The position numbers and the translations under genes are program-made. This document shows positions 24,972 to 32,800 of a DNA stretch of 35,430 bases, piece by piece. How positions within the stretch are numbered: position 1 is the first letter of the stretch; every line of letters starts with the position of its first letter. This stretch comes from Sediminibacterium sp. UBA657 (lineage in GTDB: Bacteria; Bacteroidota; Bacteroidia; Chitinophagales; Chitinophagaceae): assembly GCA_002299885.1 (NCBI GenBank), contig DBOB01000006.1, positions 1 to 35,430 of the forward strand. The letters are read 5' to 3'. The notes under the pieces are model-generated. The model was not told the DNA's origin. It ran no database searches and was given only the letters and a program-made list of their open reading frames with translations.

Positions 24972-24996
24972 GATATACTGCAATATACACCCAATT

Positions 24997-26484
24997 TTAT
25001 TTCCTCAAACAACGCTGAATACCTGTTTTTGCTTTTTGATCTAAGGAATTTTTAAAAGCGTGGTTTTTCATTTCTATGCAGGTGTTAAAAAAGGTGATGG
25101 CGAGCGATGTGTTGCCTTTTTGTTCATAAATCAAACCAATTTGAAGGGCGGCCCTAGCTGCAAAATATTCAGGTTGATTGGCACCTTTTTCAATTGCAGA
25201 ACTGTAAAAAGGAATGGCTTGATCAGGCTGGCCTGCTAAGTCATAAATACGACCAAGGCGATAAGCAAATTCTGTTTTGTCCGCAGCTTTATCAAAATCA
25301 TTACTTGTTTTCCCTGCCAAAATTGCCAGTGCCTGTTGTTGGTATCCTCCGTCACTGAGCAGTCTTGCCCTTAATAAAATAGGATGGGGCCATGTGCCTT
25401 TTTTGGCGTTTTGTAAAGCTTGTTTATCGGCATCTGTGATATCATTCCCTTTGGAGATTACATTGCTTCTGTAAGCATTGGCCTTGGCTTGGTCTCCTTG
25501 TATGTAGGCAATCCAGCTTAATTTTTCAAAAGCATCTTTTACATAAAACTGTCCCTTAAAACTGCTAATAAAATTTTGCAAAGCAGTTTTAGCAGCATCT
25601 AATTTCAAATCGTTTAAATAAGCATATCCCATTTCTAATTGCCAAAAGGGAAGGGATAAGTATTGATTCGATGGATTGATATTGGAAGCAATTTGCAAAG
25701 CTTTCTGCGATTGTTGGTTATTCAAATACAGGTTGGTCGCCATATACGCATGCAAATGATTATTGACCAGGTCAAAGTCTGTTTTTTCAATGAAATCAAA
25801 TGTTTTTTTCTTGTTGCCTTCAAAGTTCATGACAAGATAAGGATACACAAAAAGGGCTTCGTTGCGACATTGATTGGAATTAGCATCTTTGCTATTGATA
25901 TATTTTAAGACAAGCGCATTGCCTTCTGAAATTTTACCAGTCATACCTAAAACATTGGCCATCCATTGATAACCTTTAGGAATGGTCCCAATCACAGTAG
26001 ACATAAGCCCATAGTACACATCGGTTGGTGTAAAATTGGGGAAGGCTTTTTTGCTTGCTTTAAAAAGAAGAAAGGCTTTTCTAAAATCCAATGCTGCTTC
26101 CAAATTTTTATTAAATCTTATTGCGATCAATGATTTATGAAGATGCGCTAATGCAAGACTATGAAGGTAGTAAGGAGATTGTTTTGGACCTTCTTCTAAT
26201 AATTGAATCCTTTGTTCAAAGGCTGGATACATCCGGCTGTATTCATCTTTGTTTTCATTTAAAAATAACTGGTAAAAATCGGCATAGCTTTCAAGCAGCG
26301 GGTAGATTAAATTAGAGGCATTCGCTTTTTTATCTTGACTAATCAAAGTCCTTGCTTCTGGGATGCGCAAGCTAGTGATGGATTCGTAGATCTTTTGTGT
26401 ACGAGGTGTCCAACTGTATTGGTATTGACCAATGACATGAATTGTCATTAAGCACACCAAAGCAAGTAGGAAGCATTTTCTCAT
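24997..26484 (-). CDS. Exported tetratricopeptide-repeat protein
   Basis: A 495-residue protein with a signal peptide (basic MRK start, hydrophobic residues 4-18, probable cleavage near residue 19-20, HVIGQ). The mature protein is alpha-helical with TPR-like units. The clearest are near the C-terminus (FAYRLGRIYDLAGQPDQAIPFYSSAIEKG and AALQIGLIYEQKGNTSLAITFFNTCIEM; first few residues of each: FAYRLGRIYDLAG, LQIGLIYEQKGN). An ILYGLMST-like patch, DVYYGLMSTVIGTIPKGYQW, may be a conserved surface. Function is unknown; TPRs mediate protein contacts, here in the periplasm. It precedes recN by 25 bp and is probably co-transcribed with it, although no functional link is evident. Confidence 0.8.
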   Translation of the reverse strand: MRKCFLLALVCLMTIHVIGQYQYSWTPRTQKIYESITSLRIPEARTLISQDKKANASNLIYPLLESYADFYQLFLNENKDEYSRMYPAFEQRIQLLEEGPKQSPYYLHSLALAHLHKSLIAIRFNKNLEAALDFRKAFLLFKASKKAFPNFTPTDVYYGLMSTVIGTIPKGYQWMANVLGMTGKISEGNALVLKYINSKDANSNQCRNEALFVYPYLVMNFEGNKKKTFDFIEKTDFDLVNNHLHAYMATNLYLNNQQSQKALQIASNINPSNQYLSLPFWQLEMGYAYLNDLKLDAAKTALQNFISSFKGQFYVKDAFEKLSWIAYIQGDQAKANAYRSNVISKGNDITDADKQALQNAKKGTWPHPILLRARLLSDGGYQQQALAILAGKTSNDFDKAADKTEFAYRLGRIYDLAGQPDQAIPFYSSAIEKGANQPEYFAARAALQIGLIYEQKGNTSLAITFFNTCIEMKNHAFKNSLDQKAKTGIQRCLRK

Positions 26485-26497
26485 GGTGTAAAATTAA

Positions 26498-26525
26498 GAA
26501 AGGGTAGCCGATTGGCTACCCTTTC
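26498..26525 (-). terminator. Terminator after the zinc-ribbon gene
   Basis: Perfect 12-bp arms (GAAAGGGTAGCC and GGCTACCCTTTC) around GATT. On the - strand the stem is followed by TTAATTT, so it ends the Nif3/zinc-ribbon transcript about 27 bp past its stop and insulates the TPR-recN unit. Confidence 0.8.
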
Positions 26526-26551
26526 TGGGAATATTTTAAAACTTAATTGTA

Positions 26552-27301
26552 TTAAGCTTCTTTACCAGCTAATTCACCTTCTACTAAGATTCTACCACAG
26601 TTCTCACAAACAATGATCTTCTTATGTAAACGGATTTCACTTTGACGTTGAGGAGGGATTGAGTTAAAACATCCACCACAAGCATCACGCTCAACAGTCA
26701 CTACAGCCAATCCATTACGGTATGAGTTTCTGATACGGTCGTAACTGTACAATAAACGCTCATCAATATGTGCTCTAGCTTCTTCGCTCTTTTTTCTTAA
26801 GTCTTTCTCTTCGATTTCTGTATCTGCGATGATTTTTTCTAATTCACCTTTCTTGTGTGTCAACACACCGTCTTTTACAGCAATTGTCTTTTTTGCAGCT
26901 TCCAAAACCTTGATCTTTTCAGCTAATTCTTCGTTTGCGTCACGGATATGTTTTTCGGAAAGTTTGATTTCCAAACCTTGCATTTCTAATTCTTTGTTAA
27001 TAGCTTCGAACTCACGATTGTTCTTTACATTCTCGCTTTGTTTTTCATACTTAGCAATCAATTCTTCACTTTCCTTGATAGCAGCTTTCTTGCTTTCAAT
27101 AAATTCAGTGATACCATTGATCTCTTCTTCGATTCTATTTTGTCTGTTCACCAATCCTTGCACTTCGTCTTCCAAATCCTTCACTTCCATTGGTAATTCA
27201 CCACGTAGAATTTCAATCTGGTCGATACTGCTGTCTACTGTTTGAAGCTTGTGAAGATTCACTAATTTTTCTTCTACTGAAAAGTCTTTGACTGATGCCA
27301 T
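26552..27301 (-). CDS. C4-type zinc-ribbon coiled-coil protein
   Basis: This 249-residue protein has a long coiled coil over about residues 10-195, with Glu/Lys-rich heptads, and a C-terminal C4 zinc ribbon with C208, C211, C232 and C235 (ACGGCFNSIPPQ and VCENCGRILV). This matches the bacterial zinc-ribbon family formerly DUF164, related to chlamydial CT398. The molecular role is not firmly known; structural work on relatives suggests hooked coiled coils that contact nucleic acid or secretion/transcription partners. The gene is 9 bp downstream of the Nif3-like gene, a pairing common in bacteria (from memory), so the two form an operon. A terminator follows. Confidence 0.88.
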   Translation of the reverse strand: MASVKDFSVEEKLVNLHKLQTVDSSIDQIEILRGELPMEVKDLEDEVQGLVNRQNRIEEEINGITEFIESKKAAIKESEELIAKYEKQSENVKNNREFEAINKELEMQGLEIKLSEKHIRDANEELAEKIKVLEAAKKTIAVKDGVLTHKKGELEKIIADTEIEEKDLRKKSEEARAHIDERLLYSYDRIRNSYRNGLAVVTVERDACGGCFNSIPPQRQSEIRLHKKIIVCENCGRILVEGELAGKEA

Positions 27302-27310
27302 ATGAATGTT

Positions 27311-28111
27311 TTATTTTAAGTAGCTTATTGGTTGCGTTTTTACCTCAGATTCGAGGACGGCAAAGGTAAGGAATTTACGCTTTAAATAGTCAACAATTAG
27401 TCCAGGAACTAAATGTTCGCTTTCCCCATGCCCAATATCCAGTAATAGGTACTTGCCGTCTGCCTCAAAGAAATCATGGTATTTAAGGTCGCTTGTGATG
27501 AAACAATCGATGTTTTGAGCCTTTACATGGTCTAATAAAAAGCTACCACTACCACCACATAAAGCTATGGTTATCAATTTTTTATCAATTAATTTTGTGT
27601 GCTTAATTACTTCTAAATTCAACTGCTCCTTCACCCATCTAATGAAGGCCTCAGGCTCGGTCTCTAGGGGCAATTCACCTACTATTCCAGCACCTACAGC
27701 TTGCCCATTTGCATCCAATTGACCAGGAATTGGGGCTAAAATTCGTCTATTCCCAAGGTGTAATCGGTCGGCTAGGGTACTATTGACCCCATGGATCATA
27801 TTGTCCAAATTGGTGTGAATGGCATACAAAGCGATGTTATGATGGATGGCTTTTAATACCGTTCTATTGACAAAATGGTCCCCACTAAATTGCTTGATAC
27901 CTTTAAAAATGATGGGATGATGACTTACAATAAGGTTGCATCCTTTTTGAATGGCTTCCTCGATAACCGCTTCTGTACAGTCTAGGGAGCACAAAATACC
28001 CGTGCAATTGGCCTCGGGATCGCCAACAATTAAACCTGAATTATCATAGGATTCTTGAAATTGGAGCGGTGCCCATTCCTCTAGGCTTGTAATGAAGGCT
28101 TTAATTTGCAT
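27311..28111 (-). CDS. Nif3-like dinuclear metal-centre protein (YbgI/DUF34)
   Basis: A member of the Nif3/YbgI family, hexameric toroids with two metal ions per subunit. It is often auto-annotated as GTP cyclohydrolase I type 2, but that activity is not general. Predicted metal ligands are H64 and H65 (IVSHHPIIFKG), D103 (HTNLDNM), and H228 and E232 (IGHGESEH), equivalent to the five ligands of E. coli YbgI. The 266-aa length is the compact form without the ~100-residue PII-like insert carried by many Gram-positive relatives. It heads a two-gene unit with the zinc-ribbon protein and is divergent from the photolyase gene, with 76 bp between. Confidence 0.92.
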   Translation of the reverse strand: MQIKAFITSLEEWAPLQFQESYDNSGLIVGDPEANCTGILCSLDCTEAVIEEAIQKGCNLIVSHHPIIFKGIKQFSGDHFVNRTVLKAIHHNIALYAIHTNLDNMIHGVNSTLADRLHLGNRRILAPIPGQLDANGQAVGAGIVGELPLETEPEAFIRWVKEQLNLEVIKHTKLIDKKLITIALCGGSGSFLLDHVKAQNIDCFITSDLKYHDFFEADGKYLLLDIGHGESEHLVPGLIVDYLKRKFLTFAVLESEVKTQPISYLK

Positions 28112-28187
28112 CCACTAAATTAATTATTAATTGATAAATTGAGCTTAAGATTCAACTATTTGTATTGTTAAATGTTATTCTCTTACT

Positions 28188-29510
28188 ATGCGCCCATCCG
28201 TTATTCTATTTTGGTTCCGAAGAGATCTCAGATTTAAAGACAATACAGGATTATACCATGCCCTTAAGTTGGCTCAAAAATTAGAATTGAAAGTGCTACC
28301 CATTTTCATTTTTGATAAAATGATTTTGGATAAATTGGAAGATAAAGCAGATAGAAGAGTGGATTTTATCCATCAAACCATCACAGAATTACAGAACACT
28401 TTAACAGAAAAAGGGAAATCCCTTTGGGTGCATTATGGTCATCCAACTGAAGCCTTTGAAGCCCTAAAAAAACAATATCAAATCCATTCCGTTTTTACCA
28501 ATCAGGATTATGAACCTTATGGGATCAATAGGGATGCACAAATTGCAACAGATTTAGCTAAGGATAAGATTGAGTTTCATGCCTATAAGGACCAAGTGAT
28601 TTTTGAAAAGTCCGAAGTGACAAAAGAGGATGGCAAACCATACACCGTTTTCACGCCTTATTCTAGAAGATGGAAAGCTGCATGGGAAGCGAATACGCCA
28701 AAATTATTACCATCGGAAAAAGGTTTGGATTATTTTATTGATAGTAAGCCTTTGAAAATTCCAAGTTTAAAGGACATGGGATTTGAGCAAACAGACTTAG
28801 TGGTGCCTGCAAAAAAATGGAAGGAAAGCACAGTGAAAAACTACACCGAACAAAGAAATTTTCCAGCGAAAGAAGGGGGCACTTCGCATCTTGGAATGCA
28901 CTTAAGATTTGGGACTATTTCAATTAGACAGTTGGCTTTGGAAACTGCTTCCATCAATACCACTTATTTGAACGAATTAATTTGGCGCGATTTTTATCAT
29001 ATGATCTTATGGCATTTCCCACATGTGGCCGAGGGAAAATCTTTTAGAGCACAATATGATTTGATTGAATGGCGCAATAATGAAAAAGAATTTGAAGCAT
29101 GGTGCAATGGACAAACAGGTTACCCCATTGTAGATGCGGGCATGCGCGAACTCAATGCCACAGGGTTTATGCATAACCGGGTTCGTATGATTGTAGCAAG
29201 TTTTTTAACCAAGCATTTATTGATTGACTGGCGTTGGGGCGAAGCTTATTTCGCACAAAAATTATTGGATTTTGATTTTGCAGCAAACAATGGTGGATGG
29301 CAGTGGGCGAGTGGAAGTGGATGTGATGCTGCACCTTATTTTAGGGTATTCAATCCAAGACTTCAAACAGAAAAATTTGATAAGCAATTACAATATATCC
29401 GCAAGTGGATACCCGAGCTGGATAGCCTTTCCTATCCTCAACCCATTGTGGTGCATGAGGAAGCCAGGGTAAGGGTCTTGGCTGCTTATGCGAAAGCTTT
29501 AAAGCCTTAA
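28188..29510 (+). CDS. phrB: Deoxyribodipyrimidine photolyase (class I, cryptochrome/photolyase family)
   Basis: This FAD enzyme uses blue light to split cyclobutane pyrimidine dimers. The N-terminal antenna domain opens with LFWFRRDLRFKDNTGLYHAL and contains YTVFTPYSRRW. The FAD domain has GGTSHLGMHLRFGTIS, NELIWRDFYHMILWHFP, TGYPIVDAGMRELNATGFMHNR, LIDWRWGE and NNGGWQWASGSGCDAAPYFR. These match E. coli PhrB closely, including the asparagine that contacts the flavin N5 region and the W-x-W of the active site. The length of 440 aa is typical. Its last 12 bp overlap the convergent mqnD gene. Cryptochrome function cannot be excluded, but the close PhrB match favours repair. Confidence 0.93.
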   Translation: MRPSVILFWFRRDLRFKDNTGLYHALKLAQKLELKVLPIFIFDKMILDKLEDKADRRVDFIHQTITELQNTLTEKGKSLWVHYGHPTEAFEALKKQYQIHSVFTNQDYEPYGINRDAQIATDLAKDKIEFHAYKDQVIFEKSEVTKEDGKPYTVFTPYSRRWKAAWEANTPKLLPSEKGLDYFIDSKPLKIPSLKDMGFEQTDLVVPAKKWKESTVKNYTEQRNFPAKEGGTSHLGMHLRFGTISIRQLALETASINTTYLNELIWRDFYHMILWHFPHVAEGKSFRAQYDLIEWRNNEKEFEAWCNGQTGYPIVDAGMRELNATGFMHNRVRMIVASFLTKHLLIDWRWGEAYFAQKLLDFDFAANNGGWQWASGSGCDAAPYFRVFNPRLQTEKFDKQLQYIRKWIPELDSLSYPQPIVVHEEARVRVLAAYAKALKP

Positions 29511-30314
29511 TTGATTGTAGGTCTCTTCTAATTTAGCAATTGCATTTTTACCAACTTCACCCATTTGAATACTAAAATCATTCACATATAAATTGATGTG
29601 TTGACGCATCACTTGCTCAGACATTTCTTGTGAATGAGACTTTACAAATTCAGGAAGTGTTTCGTAACTATTTTTGAATGCATACTGCACACTTTCTTGA
29701 ATCAATGCATCCATCATTCTAATTTCATCTTGTGGTCTATCTTTTCTTGCTATAATCCCACCTAGAGGAATAGGCGCATCGAAACTGGTTTCAAAAAAAT
29801 GACCAAGGTCCATCCATTTACTTAAACCTTTTGCTTCGTATGTAAATCTGTTTTCATGAATGATCACACCCGCATCTACTTTTCCAGAAAGCACGGCTTC
29901 CTCTATTTCATTAAAAACTAAAAAAACTTTATTTGTAATTTCTGGGAAGGCAAGGCTAAATAATAAATGTGCTGTGGTATCCATGCCTGGAATAGCAACA
30001 CGCATTGTTTTTTCATCTGGTTTTCCAGATAAATTGCTAGGGTCGGCTTTGTAAATTAATAGAGGGCCAACACCTTTTCCCAATGCACCACCACTCTCTA
30101 ATAATTGGTATTGATTTTTTAATTTAGGCCAAACGCCATAACTGATTTTTGAATAGGGTAGCTTGCCTTGTAAAGCCCACTCATTCAAGGTTTGCACGTC
30201 TTCCAAGTGTATTTGAAAATCATATCCCTTGGTGTCAATTTTATGATTGACTAATGCGTCAAAAATAAATGTGTCGTTAGGACAAGGAGAAAAACCGATA
30301 TCAATTGTAGGCAT
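29499..30314 (-). CDS. mqnD: 1,4-dihydroxy-6-naphthoate synthase MqnD
   Basis: MqnD converts cyclic de-hypoxanthine futalosine to 1,4-dihydroxy-6-naphthoate in the futalosine route to menaquinone. The protein has a periplasmic-binding-protein-like fold. The N-terminal motif GFSPCPNDTFIFDAL is diagnostic, with YSKISYGVWPKL and the SGGALGKGVGPLLIYK block following. A catalytic-type histidine region, GVIIHENRFTYEAKGLSKW, is present. The length of 271 aa is typical. It lies 17 bp after mqnB on the same strand. mqnA and mqnC are not in the window. Confidence 0.94.
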   Translation of the reverse strand: MPTIDIGFSPCPNDTFIFDALVNHKIDTKGYDFQIHLEDVQTLNEWALQGKLPYSKISYGVWPKLKNQYQLLESGGALGKGVGPLLIYKADPSNLSGKPDEKTMRVAIPGMDTTAHLLFSLAFPEITNKVFLVFNEIEEAVLSGKVDAGVIIHENRFTYEAKGLSKWMDLGHFFETSFDAPIPLGGIIARKDRPQDEIRMMDALIQESVQYAFKNSYETLPEFVKSHSQEMSEQVMRQHINLYVNDFSIQMGEVGKNAIAKLEETYNQLRL

Positions 30315-30331
30315 ATGAATTCGATTCTAAA

Positions 30332-31003
30332 TTAAAAAGCTTGAGTAGATAAAGCCTCTAAATATTTGATAACAGTTTCATTTAAATTATAAATGGCTTC
30401 CTGCATTTTCCATTTTGCTTTATTGCGTTCGCCAACATAATTGGATACGGCACGAATTTGTATAAATGGAATATTTAAATCTCTTCCAATGTAATGTAAG
30501 GCAGCACCTTCCATGGATTCTATTTGAGCTTTGTATTTTGTTCGGTAACGCTCAATAATTTTCTTATCGGTGGTGATTGTATTAATGGTCACCCCTTTTT
30601 TAGTAGGCAACTTCAATAAATTATATTGATTCAACCAATCGTTCGGTAAAGATTTTTTTTCAAATGGTGCATCATTTGCACCATCTAATTTTAAGTCAAA
30701 TAAGTCTTTCCATTGTTTATTTTCTGTCACCCCAATATCACCAATCACATCATCCTTTATCACGAATACTTTGCCCAAAGGAATCTTTGGGTCCAAGCTT
30801 CCTGCTATACCCATTTGAATGATTAAGCTTGGCGTTTCTTGCACTACCATCTTCATTAAAGAAACACTACTTGCAAGCATACCCACCCCAGATTCATGAA
30901 ACCCCACAGAGAATTTTTTGTTTGGTGTAACGAATTTTGGGTTGATTTTTTGAAAAAGGGGCATCCACTCCCCATTGGTTGCTGCAGATATAATGATTCT
31001 CAT
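30332..31003 (-). CDS. mqnB: Futalosine hydrolase MqnB
   Basis: MqnB removes hypoxanthine from futalosine in the alternative menaquinone pathway. It belongs to the nucleoside phosphorylase / MTA-SAH nucleosidase fold. Motifs are the glycine-rich IIQMGIAGSLDPKIPLGKV, the ESMEGAALHYIG block with the ribose-binding Met-Glu, and the MqnB-type ending FIQIRAVSNYVGERNKAKW, in place of the DEA-type MTA nucleosidase ending. The length of 223 aa fits. The adjacent mqnD confirms the pathway. The start ATG is 12 nt from the predicted transcription start of its own promoter, back to back with the promoter of the divergent PTPS gene. Confidence 0.92.
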   Translation of the reverse strand: MRIIISAATNGEWMPLFQKINPKFVTPNKKFSVGFHESGVGMLASSVSLMKMVVQETPSLIIQMGIAGSLDPKIPLGKVFVIKDDVIGDIGVTENKQWKDLFDLKLDGANDAPFEKKSLPNDWLNQYNLLKLPTKKGVTINTITTDKKIIERYRTKYKAQIESMEGAALHYIGRDLNIPFIQIRAVSNYVGERNKAKWKMQEAIYNLNETVIKYLEALSTQAF

Positions 31004-31018
31004 GGGTTAAAGTTCCAT

Positions 31019-31026
31019 CAAATTTA
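31019..31026 (-). promoter_or_regulatory. -7 element of the mqnB-mqnD promoter
   Basis: On the - strand this reads TAAATTTG, a match to TAnnTTTG 15 bp before the mqnB start. No good -33 match was found. It abuts the + strand -7 element at 31027. A second overlapping match (TATTTTTG, 31035-31042, - strand) is possible. Confidence 0.45.
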
Positions 31027-31034
31027 TATCTTTG
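31027..31034 (+). promoter_or_regulatory. -7 element of the first PTPS gene
   Basis: TATCTTTG matches TAnnTTTG and ends 15 bp before ATG 31050. The -33 region falls inside the mqnB start and has no clear TTTG. Confidence 0.5.
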
Positions 31035-31049
31035 CAAAAATAAACGGTG

Positions 31050-31457
31050 ATGGTATACCTAACTCGAGTGGAACATTTTAACGCTGCCCATAAATTAGCC
31101 AACCCAAATTGGTCTAAGGAAAAAAATGAGGAAGTGTTTGGGGTTTGTGCAAATGAGAATTGGCACGGACACAACTATGAGTTAATGGTGACCATTAAAG
31201 GGACACCGAATCCTGAAACTGGCTTCTTATTTGATGTTAAAAAACTAAGCATCCTTATTAAGCAACATGTGCTTGATCATTTGGATCATAAGAACCTTAA
31301 TTTAGATGTGCCCTTTATGGCAGGTAAATTATGTTCCACCGAAAACCTTGCGGTTGCCATTTGGGAGCAATTACAACCACATCTTCCTCAAGAGGTGCAA
31401 TTACATTGCATCAAATTGTATGAGACTCAGCGTATTTATGTTGAATATTATGGCTAA
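31050..31457 (+). CDS. 6-pyruvoyl-tetrahydropterin synthase family protein (copy 1)
   Basis: This PTPS/QueD-fold enzyme acts on 7,8-dihydroneopterin triphosphate. Predicted zinc ligands are H14, H39 and H41, the catalytic cysteine is C33 (VFGVCANENWHGHNY), the Asp-His pair is D79/H80 (LDHKNLNLD), and substrate-binding Glu residues are at E98 (STEN) and E125 (LYET). The C-x5-HGHNY spacing and the LDHKNLNLDVPF wording resemble animal PTPS more than E. coli QueD, which has C-x3-HGH. The product could be 6-pyruvoyl-tetrahydropterin or 6-carboxy-tetrahydropterin (queuosine precursor). ATG 31050 is chosen; a GTG one codon earlier is also open. A paralog and folE follow. Confidence 0.88.
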   Translation: MVYLTRVEHFNAAHKLANPNWSKEKNEEVFGVCANENWHGHNYELMVTIKGTPNPETGFLFDVKKLSILIKQHVLDHLDHKNLNLDVPFMAGKLCSTENLAVAIWEQLQPHLPQEVQLHCIKLYETQRIYVEYYG

Positions 31458-31596
31458 TAATTAATTAAAATAGTCTACAAAATCCCTTTTTTTCCCCTTT
31501 TGCCCAATTTTGTTTAATTTATTTGACATTTAGTTAAACATTATCAGCGCATCCTTGTTCTATATATTGTAACTTTATCCTCTTAATTAAGGAACT

Positions 31597-32010
31597 ATGG
31601 AACACCAAGTAGCGGTATATCGAAAAGAGCATTTTAATGCCGCACACAAATTGTATTGTGCAGACTGGACAGACGAAGAGAACAAGCGTGTTTTTGGAGC
31701 ATGTAGCAATCCTAACTATCATGGACATAATTATGACCTTATTGTAAAAGTAGTAGGTGTGCCCGATCCAATTACTGGTTTCGTGATTAACACCAAAGAC
31801 TTAAGCAAAATTATTGGGGAAGAAGTTATCGCCCGATTCGACCACAAAAATTTAAACCTAGACACCGAGTTGTTTAAGAATTTAAATCCATCTGCAGAAA
31901 ACATTGCGATTGTGATTTACAATTTATTAAGACCTCGTATTGCCGAGCAATTGGCATTAAAAATTCGACTTTATGAAACAGAAAGAAACTTTGTTGACTA
32001 CCCCGCTTAG
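31597..32010 (+). CDS. 6-pyruvoyl-tetrahydropterin synthase family protein (copy 2)
   Basis: This is a second PTPS-fold enzyme, sharing roughly half its residues with copy 1 by eye. The active site is complete: zinc ligands H17, H42 and H44, catalytic C36 (VFGACSNPNYHGHNY), D82/H83 (FDHKNLNLD), and glutamates in SAEN and LYETER. The shared C-x5-HGHNY spacing points to an animal-PTPS-like subgroup. Differences lie in the 60-80 and 85-105 regions (VINTKDLSKII, TELFKNLNPS), so the two copies may have different products. It lies 139 bp after copy 1 in a gap with no obvious terminator, and its last 38 bp overlap the longest folE frame. The tight link to folE makes it the better candidate for the main pterin pathway step (inference). 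Confidence 0.88.
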   Translation: MEHQVAVYRKEHFNAAHKLYCADWTDEENKRVFGACSNPNYHGHNYDLIVKVVGVPDPITGFVINTKDLSKIIGEEVIARFDHKNLNLDTELFKNLNPSAENIAIVIYNLLRPRIAEQLALKIRLYETERNFVDYPA

Positions 32011-32686
32011 CGAACAAAAAATTGAATTAAGCCATTTAATCATCGAAGAAATGGGCGATGAGCACAAAGCAAGCTCAGTAGATACACCAATGCGTGCAGA
32101 CGCTTTTGATAAAACAGATGAGGAAAAAATTGCCTTGATAGAACCACATTTCAGAGCCATCATGGAAACAATCGGGATGGACTTAAGTGATGATAGTTTA
32201 AGAGGTACACCACTCAGAGTAGCAAAAATGTATGTAAAAGAATTGTTCCAAGGATTGAATCCAGCGAACATGCCAAGCATGACCTTGTTTGAAAATAAAT
32301 TTCAGTACAATGAAATGTTGGTCGAAAAAAATATCAATTTCTATACTAATTGCGAGCACCATTTTGTACCATTCTTTGGTAAAGCGCATGTAGCGTATAT
32401 CAGCAGTGGCAAAGTGATTGGCTTAAGTAAATTAAACCGTTTGGTAGAATATTTCTCTAAGCGTCCACAAGTGCAAGAGCGTTTGACCATGCAAATTGGT
32501 AAAGCTTTACAGACTGTTTTACAAACACAGGATGTAGCTGTCTATTTAGATGCAAAACATTTATGTGTTGCAAGTAGAGGGGTGAAGGACGATAGTTCCA
32601 ATACCATCACCGGTTTTTATGGTGGTAAATTTCAAGAAGAAAATACAAAGGCTGAGTTTCTAAAATATTTAGACATCAATGCCTAA
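31973..32686 (+). CDS. folE: GTP cyclohydrolase I FolE
   Basis: FolE makes 7,8-dihydroneopterin triphosphate from GTP, the substrate of the PTPS enzymes encoded just upstream and the first intermediate of folate synthesis. Zinc ligands are C127 and H130 (TNCEHHFVPFFGKAHVAY) and C198 (HLCVASRGV). Other family blocks are LIEPHFRAIMETIGMD, LRGTPLRVAKMYVKELF, IGLSKLNRLVEYFSKRPQ, VQERLTMQI and the C-terminal SSNTITGFYGGKF. With ATG 31973 it is 237 aa and overlaps the PTPS gene by 38 bp. ATG 32051 would give 211 aa and a 40-bp gap. The N-terminal extension is not conserved in the family, so either is possible. A terminator follows. Confidence 0.94.
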   Translation: MKQKETLLTTPLSEQKIELSHLIIEEMGDEHKASSVDTPMRADAFDKTDEEKIALIEPHFRAIMETIGMDLSDDSLRGTPLRVAKMYVKELFQGLNPANMPSMTLFENKFQYNEMLVEKNINFYTNCEHHFVPFFGKAHVAYISSGKVIGLSKLNRLVEYFSKRPQVQERLTMQIGKALQTVLQTQDVAVYLDAKHLCVASRGVKDDSSNTITGFYGGKFQEENTKAEFLKYLDINA

Positions 32687-32727
32687 AATTTTTGGTTCAT
32701 AGTTTGGTTATAAGTTAGTTTGTAATG

Positions 32728-32759
32728 AATGGTGGAGCTTAGCTTCACCATTTTTTTTT
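32728..32759 (+). terminator. Terminator after folE
   Basis: The arms AATGGTGGAGC and GCTTCACCATT pair over 11 bp with one G-T pair around TTA, followed by a run of about seven T. It separates the pterin genes from the orphan membrane-protein gene. Confidence 0.9.
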
Positions 32760-32800
32760 ATTTATTATAAAAATGTTATATTTAAATAAAATTATATACT

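Noticed and set aside
26829..27245. A 138-codon open frame on the + strand, opposite the zinc-ribbon gene
   Set aside because: It is Ser/Leu/Phe-rich, the typical antisense reading of a Glu/Lys-rich coiled coil, and lies wholly inside a well-supported gene.
27311..28111. GTP cyclohydrolase activity for the Nif3-like protein
   Set aside because: The common automatic name is not supported for the family in general; a true FolE is encoded at 31973-32686.
28112..28187. Promoters in the Nif3/photolyase divergent gap
   Set aside because: Neither strand has a TAnnTTTG match at a sensible place. An AT-only 13-bp palindrome (28119-28131) is too low in complexity to call a site.
30332..31003. 5'-methylthioadenosine/SAH nucleosidase instead of MqnB
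   Set aside because: The fold is shared, but the VSNYVGERN ending and adjacent mqnD fit futalosine hydrolase.
31957..32280. A 107-codon open frame on the - strand across the PTPS/folE junction
   Set aside because: It overlaps two genes with clear active-site motifs and shows no recognisable protein features.
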